From an uncultured Rhodobacter sp. (GTDB lineage Bacteria > Pseudomonadota > Alphaproteobacteria > Rhodobacterales > Rhodobacteraceae): a stretch of 18,791 bases of DNA. Positions 1 to 7,731 of this stretch are shown piece after piece. Each line of letters starts with the position of its first letter. Positions within the stretch are counted from its first letter, which is position 1. The stretch covers positions 1 to 18,791 of the forward strand of contig CALGTJ010000551.1 in assembly GCA_937901435.1 (NCBI GenBank), in the 5' to 3' direction. The position numbers were made by a program, and so were the translations under genes. The notes under the pieces were generated by a model. It had not been told where the DNA came from and made no database searches. It was given only the letters and a program-made list of their open reading frames with translations.

Positions 1-74
1 TGGGAGTTGTTCAGGGCGAACGAAAGAGGCAAATACCGTAGCGAATTTACCCTCCAAAGGGGCTGTTCACACTC

Positions 75-965
75 TCACGTCCATTTCGCAACGGGCGGCA
101 GGCTCATCAGAACCGCATTGGCGTCATGGCCCGTGGTCAGGCCGAATTTGGTGCCCCGGTCATAGACCAGATTATATTCGGCATAGAGACCGCGATGGAC
201 CAGTTGCACCTCGCGGTCGTCGTCGGTCCAGTCCGTATTGCGCCGCTTTTCCGTCGCGCCCAGGAACGCAGGCAGAAAGGCGCGGCCAACGTCTTGGGTA
301 AAGGCGAAATCCGCCTCCCAGTCGCCGGTGTTCAGATCGTCGTAAAAGATCCCGCCGACGCCACGCGCGCGGCCACGATGGGGCACAAAGAAATACTCGT
401 CGGCCCAGGCCTTGAACTTGTCGTAATACTCGGGATCATGCTTGTCGCAGTGATCCTTTAGCACGCCATGAAACGCCGCCGTATCCTCTGGATATTCGAT
501 GCAGGGATTCAGATCGGACCCACCGCCAAACCACCACGCGTTCGGGGTCCAGAACATGCGCGTGTTCATATGCACAGCCGGGGCGTGAGGGTTTTGCATA
601 TGCGCCACAAGGCTGATGCCAGCCGCCCAAAAGCGCGGATCGTCAGCCATACCGGGTACACCGCGCGCCGCCATTTGTTTTTGCGCAGGCGCGCCAAGTT
701 CGCCATAAACGGTCGAGATATTCACACCGACCTTTTCGAAACACCGCCCGCCACGCATCACACTCATCAAACCACCGCCCGCATCCGATCCGTCATCGCT
801 TGTGCGTTTGGTTTCTGTCACCTCAAAGCGGCCAACAGGCGCATCGGCAAAGGGGCCAGTGGTCTGGGTCTCTTCGAGGTTTTCAAAGGCGGCGACGATA
901 TCGTCGCGCAAGGTACGGAACCAGCCAGCGGCTCTGGATTTTTGGTCTTCGAATGCGTCGCTCAT
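75..965 (-). CDS. hemF: Oxygen-dependent coproporphyrinogen III oxidase
   Basis: Cytoplasmic enzyme of haem synthesis that uses O2 to decarboxylate two propionates of coproporphyrinogen III, giving protoporphyrinogen IX. The 296-residue product has the family's usual length (about 300). It shows the conserved blocks NPHAPAVHMNTR (about 125-136), WWFGGGSDLNP (about 144-154) and GGIFYDDL (about 204-211), and a C-terminal LVYDRGTKFGL stretch. An ATG at 989 is in frame, but the ATG at 965 has GGAG six bases upstream and the other has no ribosome site, so I chose 965. It is last of four minus-strand genes, 39 bases after the SDR gene. The family is certain from these motifs; operon membership is inferred from spacing. 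No terminator is visible in bases 1-74. Confidence 0.96.
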   Translation of the reverse strand: MSDAFEDQKSRAAGWFRTLRDDIVAAFENLEETQTTGPFADAPVGRFEVTETKRTSDDGSDAGGGLMSVMRGGRCFEKVGVNISTVYGELGAPAQKQMAARGVPGMADDPRFWAAGISLVAHMQNPHAPAVHMNTRMFWTPNAWWFGGGSDLNPCIEYPEDTAAFHGVLKDHCDKHDPEYYDKFKAWADEYFFVPHRGRARGVGGIFYDDLNTGDWEADFAFTQDVGRAFLPAFLGATEKRRNTDWTDDDREVQLVHRGLYAEYNLVYDRGTKFGLTTGHDANAVLMSLPPVAKWT

Positions 966-1004
966 GGCGGTCTCCGTCGGAATATTCATATAGTCACGCG
1001 GGTA

Positions 1005-1817
1005 TTAATGCGCCGGGGTTCCCACGGTATCAAGCAGAGAACGCCCACCGTCCACAGTCAGGATTTGCCCGGTCATAAAGCCAGAGCCATCAGAGGCCAG
1101 AAACTGCGCAGCCTCGGCCACCTCATCGGCACTCGCAATGCGTTTCAGAGGGGTGTGAGAGATGATATCCTCGCGGCAGCCTTCGTTCTCTTTTAGCGAG
1201 ACCTTGAGGCTGGCACTCATCACGCTGCCAAAGGCGACAGCGTTCACACGGATGCGTTCGGGCGCAAGTGCGATGGCCATGGACCGCGTCATCTGATCCA
1301 GAGCGGCGGAACTGACCGAATAGGCCAGCAGGCGCGGGTGAGAGCGCCGCGCCGCGATAGAGCTAAGATTGATGATCGACCCGGCAGGTTGATCGTCGCG
1401 TCCGTCATCCTCGGCCTGTTTTATCATGCGCTTGGCGATGATCTGCGTCATGCGCAGGCTGGTGATCAGGTTCTGCTGCAACAGCATTTCGACCGCATCG
1501 TCATCGGCGTTCAGCGGATCGGACGCCACCACCTGACGGCTGGCGTTCACCAAAACGTCGACCCGATCAAAAGCGTCGATCGTCGCGGACAGCAGGTTTG
1601 CCACCGTCAGCTTTTCCCGCAGATCGCCTGCAAAAAGGCGCACGTTTGCGTTGTCTCGCTCTGCCTCTTCGCCGATTTCCTTTTTCAGGCTCGCCTCGTC
1701 CATATCAGCAAAGACAACATTCGCGCCGTGATCTGCAAAATGCCGGGCAATCGCCAGACCGACGCCGTTAGCGGCCCCGGTCACGATGGCCGTTTTACCG
1801 GCGATAGAGAATGACAT
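1005..1817 (-). CDS. Divergent SDR-family protein lacking the catalytic lysine
   Basis: A 270-residue Rossmann-fold protein of the classical short-chain dehydrogenase/reductase type. The nucleotide-binding TGAANGVG is at 13-20, an aspartate that would favour NAD(H) ends strand 2 (FADMD, about 37-40), and the end has the family's GQILTVDGG. The active site is not canonical: Ser153 and Tyr166 are correctly 13 apart, but the lysine four residues after Tyr is Ser170 (AYSVSSAAL), and the usual NNAG reads VNASR at 90-94. I checked the Lys-to-Ser change in the bases. The protein may be a weak or altered oxidoreductase or a non-catalytic binder; substrate unknown. The ATG at 1817 has AGGAA about ten bases upstream. 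It lies between the methyltransferase (46-base gap) and hemF. Confidence 0.9.
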   Translation of the reverse strand: MSFSIAGKTAIVTGAANGVGLAIARHFADHGANVVFADMDEASLKKEIGEEAERDNANVRLFAGDLREKLTVANLLSATIDAFDRVDVLVNASRQVVASDPLNADDDAVEMLLQQNLITSLRMTQIIAKRMIKQAEDDGRDDQPAGSIINLSSIAARRSHPRLLAYSVSSAALDQMTRSMAIALAPERIRVNAVAFGSVMSASLKVSLKENEGCREDIISHTPLKRIASADEVAEAAQFLASDGSGFMTGQILTVDGGRSLLDTVGTPAH

Positions 1818-1863
1818 GCGATGGCTTTCCTGATTCTCGATTTCCGGGGCAGGTTAACGCGAA

Positions 1864-2853
1864 TTAGCGCCGGGTGCGACGGGGCTTTGCCGCCAGCAAA
1901 ACCTTAAAGCTGCGATCTCCGGCGATCTCTTCGACTTCAAGGAAATGCGCCGCAGCCTCGGCCTCGTAAGGGAGATGGCGATTTGCCACCAGCCACACCT
2001 GCCCGCGTTGCGACAGCATGGCAGCGGCAGCGGCGATAAAAGCACGCCCAATGTTAGGTTCGGCTGCGCGGCTGGTGTGAAACGGCGGGTTCATAATCAC
2101 TGCATCCAGCGGGAATGTCGTACGAAACTGCCGCGCATCAAGCCAGTGGAACTGCGCGCGCGGATCCGTGATGTTCTGGCGCGCGCAGTCCAGAGCGGCG
2201 TGTTCCGCCTCGACCAGATGAAGGTGTTCGACCCCAGCGCGTTCAAGGATCGCACGGCTCAGATAGCCCCAGCCCGCGCCCAAATCCGCGATGCGTTTTG
2301 GCAATTTCTCTGGCAGGGCTTGGGCCAGCAGGGCAGACCCGCGATCAACACCGTCAGCCGAAAACACACCCGAGCGGGTGACAAAGCCATCCGCGACCTG
2401 TTGCCCGTCCGGGTTTGCAGCCCAATCGGTGAAATCTCCGCCCTCAAAGGCAAATAGCTTGCCGTGAGATTTTGAGATCACCTCGCCGATGGGGGTGCGT
2501 TTCTTGATGTCGCGCAGCATGCTTTCGATGCCGTCGGTTTTTTGACCGTCCACAATGATCGGTCCGTCCGTCATCGCCCGCGCCTGCGCCAACAGCGCGC
2601 GCGCCTCGGCCTTGGACCGGGTCATACAGACGATGCTCGACCCGTAGCGCCCCTCTGGCGCAACGGCGACATCAAATCCCATCGCCTCAAACGTCTCGAA
2701 ATCGGGGCGAAACCCTTGGATCAGATGCAGGCGCTCTTTGGGCAGATCGCCAAGGTCCAGATCCACGGACGGGCGCAACACCGCAATGCGCCCCTCTGTC
2801 TGCAGGACAAGGGCACCATTGCTAAGGGCTGTGGTCAGGCGGGGGTTGGACAT
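1864..2853 (-). CDS. RsmC-like class I SAM-dependent methyltransferase
   Basis: A 329-residue protein whose C-terminal half is a class I methyltransferase. Motif I is DLGAGWG at 190-196 and the catalytic loop is MNPPFH at 254-259. The NPPF motif is typical of enzymes that methylate amino groups of bases. The N-terminal 160 residues are a degenerate partner domain, the layout of RsmC, which makes m2G at 16S rRNA position 1207. I therefore favour an rRNA guanine-N2 methyltransferase, but substrate assignment from motifs alone is not secure, so no symbol is given. The C-terminus is basic (KPRRTRR), which fits RNA binding. It starts 18 bases after the clpS stop and is probably co-transcribed with it. 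Confidence 0.88.
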   Translation of the reverse strand: MSNPRLTTALSNGALVLQTEGRIAVLRPSVDLDLGDLPKERLHLIQGFRPDFETFEAMGFDVAVAPEGRYGSSIVCMTRSKAEARALLAQARAMTDGPIIVDGQKTDGIESMLRDIKKRTPIGEVISKSHGKLFAFEGGDFTDWAANPDGQQVADGFVTRSGVFSADGVDRGSALLAQALPEKLPKRIADLGAGWGYLSRAILERAGVEHLHLVEAEHAALDCARQNITDPRAQFHWLDARQFRTTFPLDAVIMNPPFHTSRAAEPNIGRAFIAAAAAMLSQRGQVWLVANRHLPYEAEAAAHFLEVEEIAGDRSFKVLLAAKPRRTRR

Positions 2854-2871
2854 AAGACAGGCGCGCGCGCC

Positions 2872-3213
2872 CTATTCCTTTTCCATCGTGCATTGCAGCG
2901 GGTGCTGATGACGACGGGCAAAATCCATAACCTGCGCCACTTTGGTCTCTGCGATCTCGAAGGCAAAGACGCCCACGACCGCAAGACCCTTTTTATGAAC
3001 CGTCAGCATCAACTCGAACGATTGCGCATGGTTAAGCCCAAAGAACCGTTCCAGAATATGCACGACAAATTCCATCGGAGTGAAATCGTCATTCAACAAC
3101 ATCACTTTATAGAGCGGCGGACGTTTGGTCTTGGTCCGTGTTTCAACCGCGACTCCTGTGTCGCCGCCGTCACGGTCCTTCTTGTCCGCCATCATGATGT
3201 GGGGGATGGTCAC
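2872..3213 (-). CDS. clpS: ATP-dependent Clp protease adaptor ClpS
   Basis: Adaptor that binds N-degron substrates and delivers them to ClpA for degradation by ClpAP in the cytoplasm. Taking the GTG at 3213, the product has 113 residues. The N-degron pocket is intact: Asn41-Asp42-Asp43 (LLNDDFTP), Met47 and His73 (VHKKG) align with E. coli Asn34, Asp35, Asp36, Met40 and His66. The core ends in the typical [10 protein letters not shown]. The first 25-30 residues are polar and probably disordered, as usual for the ClpA-engaging tail. The start is uncertain: GTG at 3213 has GGAG nine bases upstream, while ATG at 3195 or 3192 gives a tail 6 or 7 residues shorter. It heads the minus-strand cluster and diverges from the HAD gene. 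Confidence 0.95.
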   Translation of the reverse strand: MTIPHIMMADKKDRDGGDTGVAVETRTKTKRPPLYKVMLLNDDFTPMEFVVHILERFFGLNHAQSFELMLTVHKKGLAVVGVFAFEIAETKVAQVMDFARRHQHPLQCTMEKE

Positions 3214-3253
3214 GCTGCGTTGCTCCGCGATTGAGTTTGATTGCCTGAGGGGC

Positions 3254-3283
3254 ACTATATAAGGCCTCGGTCTGCTGTGAAAA
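3254..3283 (-). promoter_or_regulatory. Possible promoter for clpS and downstream genes
   Basis: On the minus strand a -35-like TTTTCA (3283-3278) and a -10-like TATAGT (3259-3254) are separated by 18 bases, in the 127-base space between clpS and the divergent HAD gene. The central TATATA is self-complementary and could also serve the plus strand, where TTGAGT at 3231-3236 lies 19 bases upstream of it. These are matches by eye only. Confidence 0.3.
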
Positions 3284-3340
3284 GGGGCAGCGTCGAGATG
3301 CGGGCCTTTGATGGGCAGAAATAAAGGGAAAGAACGAAGG

Positions 3341-4042
3341 ATGAGCAGTCAGATCACCACAATCGGCTTTGATGCGGATGATACGCTTTGGCAGAACGAA
3401 CATTTCTTTCGCCTGACCCAAGACCGATTCTGCGAACTTTTGCGCGATTTCACCGAGGCCGACGCGCTGATGGACCGCCTGCTTGCGGCAGAGCGGCGCA
3501 ACATCGGGCATTATGGCTTTGGGATCAAAGGTTTTGTCTTGTCGATGATCGAAACAGCGATTGAGGTGACGGACGAAACCGTGCCTGCCTCTGTCATAAA
3601 AGAGTTGATCGCAGCCGGGCAGGACATGCTGCAACACCCCATCGAACTGCTGCCCCATGCCCGCGAGGCCGTAGAGTCCGTCGCCAGAACCCATCACGTG
3701 CTGTTGATCACCAAGGGCGACCTGCTGGATCAGGAACGCAAGCTGGCGCAATCCGGTCTTGGCGAACTCTTTGACGGGGTCGAGATCGTGTGCAACAAAA
3801 CCACGCCCGTCTATCACGAGATCTTTCACCGTCACGGGGCTGGCCCGGAACGCGCCATGATGATCGGCAATTCAATGAAATCCGATGTGCTGCCTGTGAT
3901 CGACGCCAGAGGCTGGGGCGTGTTCATTCCGCATGGCCTTGCGTGGGAACTGGAACACGCGGACGCGCCCGACGGTCACGCGCGATTCCGAGAGCTACCA
4001 GATCTGGGGGAACTCACCGCCCTGCTGGCAGAGCTTGCCTGA
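3341..4042 (+). CDS. HAD-superfamily hydrolase (likely phosphatase)
   Basis: A 233-residue cytoplasmic HAD-fold hydrolase, expected to remove phosphate from a small metabolite through an aspartyl-phosphate intermediate. Motif I is FDADDTLW with Asp11 as nucleophile and Asp13 as general acid/base. Motif II is TKGD at 124-127, motif III Lys153, and motif [11 protein letters not shown] at 174-182, where Asp182 can hold Mg2+ and Asn177 sits at a commonly acidic position. Residues 16-100 form an alpha-helical cap of the C1 type. I chose the ATG at 3341 because HAD strand 1 begins right after it; the TTG at 3308 or ATG at 3311 would add 10-11 lysine/arginine-rich residues. Substrate cannot be told. 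It diverges from clpS. Confidence 0.88.
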   Translation: MSSQITTIGFDADDTLWQNEHFFRLTQDRFCELLRDFTEADALMDRLLAAERRNIGHYGFGIKGFVLSMIETAIEVTDETVPASVIKELIAAGQDMLQHPIELLPHAREAVESVARTHHVLLITKGDLLDQERKLAQSGLGELFDGVEIVCNKTTPVYHEIFHRHGAGPERAMMIGNSMKSDVLPVIDARGWGVFIPHGLAWELEHADAPDGHARFRELPDLGELTALLAELA

Positions 4043-4086
4043 GTCGAAAGCGCGAAACCCGGCCGCCACATTCCTGCCACAATGAA

Positions 4087-4123
4087 ACATGTTGGGGGTC
4101 GCTCTTTTACGCCCCCTACATGT
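4087..4123 (+). terminator. Hairpin downstream of the HAD gene, possible terminator
   Basis: ACATGTTGGGGG (4087-4098) pairs with CCCCCTACATGT (4112-4123) over 12 positions with one T-T mismatch and a 13-base loop. It begins 45 bases after the HAD stop. Only a four-T run follows (ATTTTGG), so if it terminates transcription it is probably weak; it could instead be an mRNA-stabilising hairpin. Confidence 0.4.
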
Positions 4124-4155
4124 GGGATTTTGGATGAAGATCTTTCTGAAACCCG

Positions 4156-4185
4156 TTGAATATAAGCTATTTTACGAAACAAAAT
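4156..4185 (+). promoter_or_regulatory. Possible promoter for the carboxypeptidase gene
   Basis: TTGAAT (4156-4161) and CAAAAT (4180-4185) are 18 bases apart in a distinctly AT-rich stretch (about 4125-4215) that stands out against GC-rich flanks. The expected transcript start is about 70 bases ahead of the GTG at 4263. A short inverted repeat TTATC-GT-GATAA lies at 4200-4211, just downstream of the expected start; I cannot assign it to a regulator. Confidence 0.3.
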
Positions 4186-4262
4186 GCTGTGTTACGGTTT
4201 TATCGTGATAAGGCATTTGGGCATATAGATCCGAAGCCTTGAGGCAGAGCAAGGTGATCGAC

Positions 4263-5768
4263 GTGAGAACGCGTCCGGGACAGGCGGCCCTAAGTGGGCT
4301 ATTCGCAATTTTTGTATGGCTGTTTGCCGTGGCTCCTGTGGTGGCCGCGCCATATGCAGCCATGGTGATGGACGCGCGATCTGGCGAGGTCTTGCATTCT
4401 CGCAATGCAGATACGCGGCTACATCCCGCATCGTTGACCAAAATGATGACGCTTTACATCACCTTTCAGGCGGTCAAACGGGGCGAGATCAGGTTGGATA
4501 CGGTCGTGACCATTTCCAAGAAAGCCGCATCAGAACCTCCGTCAAAACTGGGGCTGCACGCCGGGCAAAAGATCCAGCTGCAATATCTGATCCGTGCCGC
4601 TGCCGTGAAATCCGCCAATGACGCCGCCACTGCGCTGGCAGAGGCTGTCGGCGGGTCCGAGGCCGCCTTTGCCCGCCGCATGAACCGCACCGCCAAAGCG
4701 CTTGGGATGACGCGGTCGACCTTCAAGAACGCCCATGGCCTGACCGAGGCCGGACATTTGTCGACCGCACGCGACATGACGCTGCTGGGACGGCATCTGT
4801 TTTACGATCACCCGGAATATTATAACCTCTTTTCTCGCCGCACAACGATGGCTGGCGATATACAGGTGGCCAATACCAACCGCAGTTTTCTGGGCGCTTA
4901 CAAGGGCGCGGACGGCATCAAGACCGGCTACACCCGCGCCGCTGGCTTTAACCTTGTGGCCTCTGCCGAACGGGGCAGCGAGAGGATCATCGCCACGATG
5001 TTCGGCGGTCGCTCTACCGCGCAGCGCAACGCCGAAGTGGCAAAGCTGCTGGACATGGGTTTTGCACGTGCGCCGTCCAACGTGGCGGTCAATAAACCCA
5101 AACTGCCTGTCGTGCCAAGGATCGATCAGGGCACGGACGGGCCTTCTGTCGCGGGTGCCCCGCTTGCTGGCAAAACCATTCGCGTTGTGCGCGCCGTGAA
5201 AACCAGCCCCTACCCAACGCTGCGTCCAACGCCAGAGGTCGAGTTGCCGGACGAAGAGATGCTGGTCTCTATGGCGGAAACCATTCAAGAGGCCGTCACA
5301 GCCGCCGTTGTGTTGCAAAACCCGACACCCGTCGCGCCCGTTGTCACCGCCAAACCGACCATCAAGCCCGTGGCCCCCGCAGCGACGCCCGCTGTGGCAG
5401 AACCTGCGCCGGTCCTGACAGCTGCCATCCCCCCAAAACTGCGTCCCGCCAACCTGACGGCAAAACCCGCCACCATCGCCCTGACGCCCAAACCAGAGCG
5501 CGTTGTCGTCACCCGTCTGTCGACCGCCGGGGGGCGTCATTGGGGGATAAATGTGGGCCGCTATACCACCCGCGACCGAGCGGAACGGATGCTGCTGAAA
5601 ACCGCGCTGGCAGAGCTTGGAACCCTCGACACCGCCCTGCGCAAGGTTGCCAGCACGTCCCGTGGCCATGACGCGAATTTCGTCGGCATGACAAAGGAAG
5701 GCGCCAATCTGGCCTGCCAACGGCTTGCCGCGCGCAGCATAGATTGCAAGACGCTGGGGCCAACGTAA
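4263..5768 (+). CDS. Secreted D-alanyl-D-alanine carboxypeptidase with SPOR-like C-terminus
   Basis: Penicillin-binding protein of the DacA/DacF type (peptidase S11) that removes the terminal D-Ala of peptidoglycan stem peptides in the periplasm. The 501-residue product has a signal peptide (hydrophobic about 9-28). The catalytic domain carries all three motifs: SLTK at 57-60 with nucleophile Ser57 and Lys60, SAN at 117-119 and KTG at 220-222. A Pro/Ala/Lys/Thr-rich linker follows (about 275-415), then a SPOR-like domain (about 420-501, HWGINVGRYTTRDRAERML) that would target the enzyme to denuded septal glycan. I chose the GTG at 4263 because AAGG lies eight bases upstream and it gives a clean signal peptide; a TTG at 4239 is possible. 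The gene is probably monocistronic and converges on yejF. Confidence 0.93.
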   Translation: MRTRPGQAALSGLFAIFVWLFAVAPVVAAPYAAMVMDARSGEVLHSRNADTRLHPASLTKMMTLYITFQAVKRGEIRLDTVVTISKKAASEPPSKLGLHAGQKIQLQYLIRAAAVKSANDAATALAEAVGGSEAAFARRMNRTAKALGMTRSTFKNAHGLTEAGHLSTARDMTLLGRHLFYDHPEYYNLFSRRTTMAGDIQVANTNRSFLGAYKGADGIKTGYTRAAGFNLVASAERGSERIIATMFGGRSTAQRNAEVAKLLDMGFARAPSNVAVNKPKLPVVPRIDQGTDGPSVAGAPLAGKTIRVVRAVKTSPYPTLRPTPEVELPDEEMLVSMAETIQEAVTAAVVLQNPTPVAPVVTAKPTIKPVAPAATPAVAEPAPVLTAAIPPKLRPANLTAKPATIALTPKPERVVVTRLSTAGGRHWGINVGRYTTRDRAERMLLKTALAELGTLDTALRKVASTSRGHDANFVGMTKEGANLACQRLAARSIDCKTLGPT

Positions 5769-5791
5769 CCTGTCCTACGCGACAACCCGGA

Positions 5792-7405
5792 TCAGGCCGC
5801 AGACCCGCCGCTGGTCCTAAGGTCAAACGCCGCCTTCATCAATTCGCGGGTATATTCGGTTCGCGGATTGTTAAAAATCGCCTCGGCATCGTCAGCCTCG
5901 ACAATATCGCCACGTTTCATCACAATCACTTTGTGGCTTAGCGCGCGCACGACCTTAAGGTCGTGGCTGATGAACAGATAGGCCAGCCCGTGCTTGCGTT
6001 GCAGATTTCGCAGCAGTTCCACGATCTGCACCTGCACGGTCATATCCAGCGCCGAGGTCGGCTCGTCCAGCACCAGCAGCTTGGGCCGCAGGATCATCGC
6101 CCGTGCAATCGCGATACGCTGGCGTTGACCGCCAGAAAATTCATGGGGATAGCGGTGCATCGTCGCCGGATCCAGCCCCACCTCGGTCATGATCTCTGCG
6201 ACCAGATCGCGTTTGGTCCGGGTCCGGTCAAACCCATGCACGCCCAGCCCCTCGGCAATGATTTCCTCGACTGTCATACGGGGCGACAACGAGCCATAAG
6301 GATCCTGAAACACGATCTGCATATCGCGCCGCAGCCCGCGCATATCGCGTCCACGCAACTCGTGGATTGGCTTTTCCATAAAGTGGATCGGTCCCTCAGA
6401 GTGGATCAACCGCATGATCGCCAGCGCGAGAGTGGTCTTGCCAGATCCACTTTCTCCTACAATTCCAATGGTTTCGCCCGCGCGCACCGTCAGGCTGGCA
6501 GCATTCACAGCCTTTATATGACCCTCGACCCGCCGCAACAGGCCCTTGTAGATCGGAAACCAGATCCGCAAGCCCTGCGTACTGGCAATTTCGATGGCCC
6601 CCTCGGGCACTGGATCAGGCAGACCCGCCGTCTCTGCACTCAGCAGTTTTTGCGTATAAGGGTGTTGCGGGTTGTCGAATATCTCGGATGTGATGCCTTG
6701 TTCGACGATCTCACCGTTTTGCATCACGCAAACCCGATCAGCGATTTTGCGCACAATTCCAAGGTCATGGGTGATGAACAGCATCGACATATCTTCGGTC
6801 TGCTTCAATTCGTACAGCAGGTCGAGAATTTGCGCCTGAATGGTCACATCTAGCGCCGTTGTCGGCTCGTCCGCGATCAGCAAATCTGGCCCGTTCGCCA
6901 GCGCCATCGCGATCATCACCCGCTGACGCTGCCCACCGGACAATTGATGAGGATAGGATTTCAGCCGCGTTTCAGGATCGTTGATGCCCACTTTGGTCAG
7001 CAATTCGATGATCCGCACCCGCGCCTCGTCGCCAACCAGACCCTGATGCAGCGCGAGGCTTTCCATGATCTGCTTTTCCAGAGTGTGCAGCGGGTTGAGC
7101 GACGTCATCGGCTCTTGGAAAATAAAGCTGATGTCATTGCCGCGCACCGCCCGCAGGTCAGATTCTTTGGCGCCGACCATCTGCTTGCCATCATAGGTGA
7201 TGGACCCCTCGACCGTTGCGCTATCGGGCAGCAGAGACACGCTGGACAACGCCGTCACCGATTTCCCAGAGCCAGATTCGCCCACCAGCGCCACGGTTTC
7301 TCCCTTGGCGACATGAAAGGACACATTGCGCACAGCAGGATAATCCTTGCCGTCCTGCCGAAAACTAACGGACAAATTGCGGATCTCTAAAATCTTGCTG
7401 GTCAT
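5792..7405 (-). CDS. yejF: Peptide ABC importer, double ATP-binding protein (YejF type)
   Basis: Cytoplasmic ATPase of a peptide importer, with two fused nucleotide-binding domains in 537 residues. Domain 1 has Walker A GESGSGKS (42-49), signature LSGGQ (155-159) and Walker B LLIADE (175-180). Domain 2 has GESGSGKT (317-324), FSGGQ (423-427) and LLVLDE (443-448). Each has the His of its switch region (THD 212-214, SHD 480-482), so both sites look active. The fused form and the gene order identify YejF rather than separate DppD/DppF. The ATG at 7405 overlaps the TGA of the preceding small gene as ATGA and has no good ribosome site of its own, which suggests coupled translation. An in-frame extension to 7753 exists but would read through the small gene. 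Confidence 0.94.
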   Translation of the reverse strand: MTSKILEIRNLSVSFRQDGKDYPAVRNVSFHVAKGETVALVGESGSGKSVTALSSVSLLPDSATVEGSITYDGKQMVGAKESDLRAVRGNDISFIFQEPMTSLNPLHTLEKQIMESLALHQGLVGDEARVRIIELLTKVGINDPETRLKSYPHQLSGGQRQRVMIAMALANGPDLLIADEPTTALDVTIQAQILDLLYELKQTEDMSMLFITHDLGIVRKIADRVCVMQNGEIVEQGITSEIFDNPQHPYTQKLLSAETAGLPDPVPEGAIEIASTQGLRIWFPIYKGLLRRVEGHIKAVNAASLTVRAGETIGIVGESGSGKTTLALAIMRLIHSEGPIHFMEKPIHELRGRDMRGLRRDMQIVFQDPYGSLSPRMTVEEIIAEGLGVHGFDRTRTKRDLVAEIMTEVGLDPATMHRYPHEFSGGQRQRIAIARAMILRPKLLVLDEPTSALDMTVQVQIVELLRNLQRKHGLAYLFISHDLKVVRALSHKVIVMKRGDIVEADDAEAIFNNPRTEYTRELMKAAFDLRTSGGSAA

Positions 7406-7731
7406 GCGAAATAACTCACTGAAAACAGAATTAAAAACGCAGCCGCAGCAGCCGTCGTCAGCCCCATATGGCCGGTGGACGGATGCCAGCCGCGCCGACG
7501 GCAAAGCCACCATGACAACAAGGCGAAGATCGATGGGAGGGACCCCAGCAGCACGGGCAGGAGAAAGAGCAACGACAGGCCCAAGCTCTCTCTGGCCGCG
7601 TTCGCCGTGCTGCCCATCGACAAGATCTGGAAGAGTGCCCACCCGAGGACAAGAGAAATCAGCGACGCATGCAGAAGCAATGCCACCACATAGACCCGAC
7701 CAATCCAGAGACGCGCTGTGATCGCAGTCAT
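7402..7731 (-). CDS. Small three-helix membrane protein inside the yej operon
   Basis: I do not recognise this 109-residue protein. It has three strongly hydrophobic segments, about residues 12-36, 49-74 and 88-108, the last running to the C-terminus. Short basic stretches (a CRRR at about 77-80) would place that loop in the cytoplasm. There are no enzyme motifs and no lipobox. Its ATG overlaps the yejE stop by four bases and its stop overlaps the yejF start by four bases (ATGA at both joints), with AGGA about ten bases upstream. Such double coupling argues that it is a real gene made together with the transporter. A role as accessory or assembly subunit of the Yej permease is inferred from position only. 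Confidence 0.75.
   Translation of the reverse strand: MTAITARLWIGRVYVVALLLHASLISLVLGWALFQILSMGSTANAARESLGLSLLFLLPVLLGSLPSIFALLSWWLCRRRGWHPSTGHMGLTTAAAAAFLILFSVSYFA

Noticed and set aside
4542..5720. 392-codon minus-strand open frame opposite the carboxypeptidase
   Set aside because: His/Gly/Arg/Gln-rich shadow of a gene with intact catalytic motifs; no ribosome site or domain.
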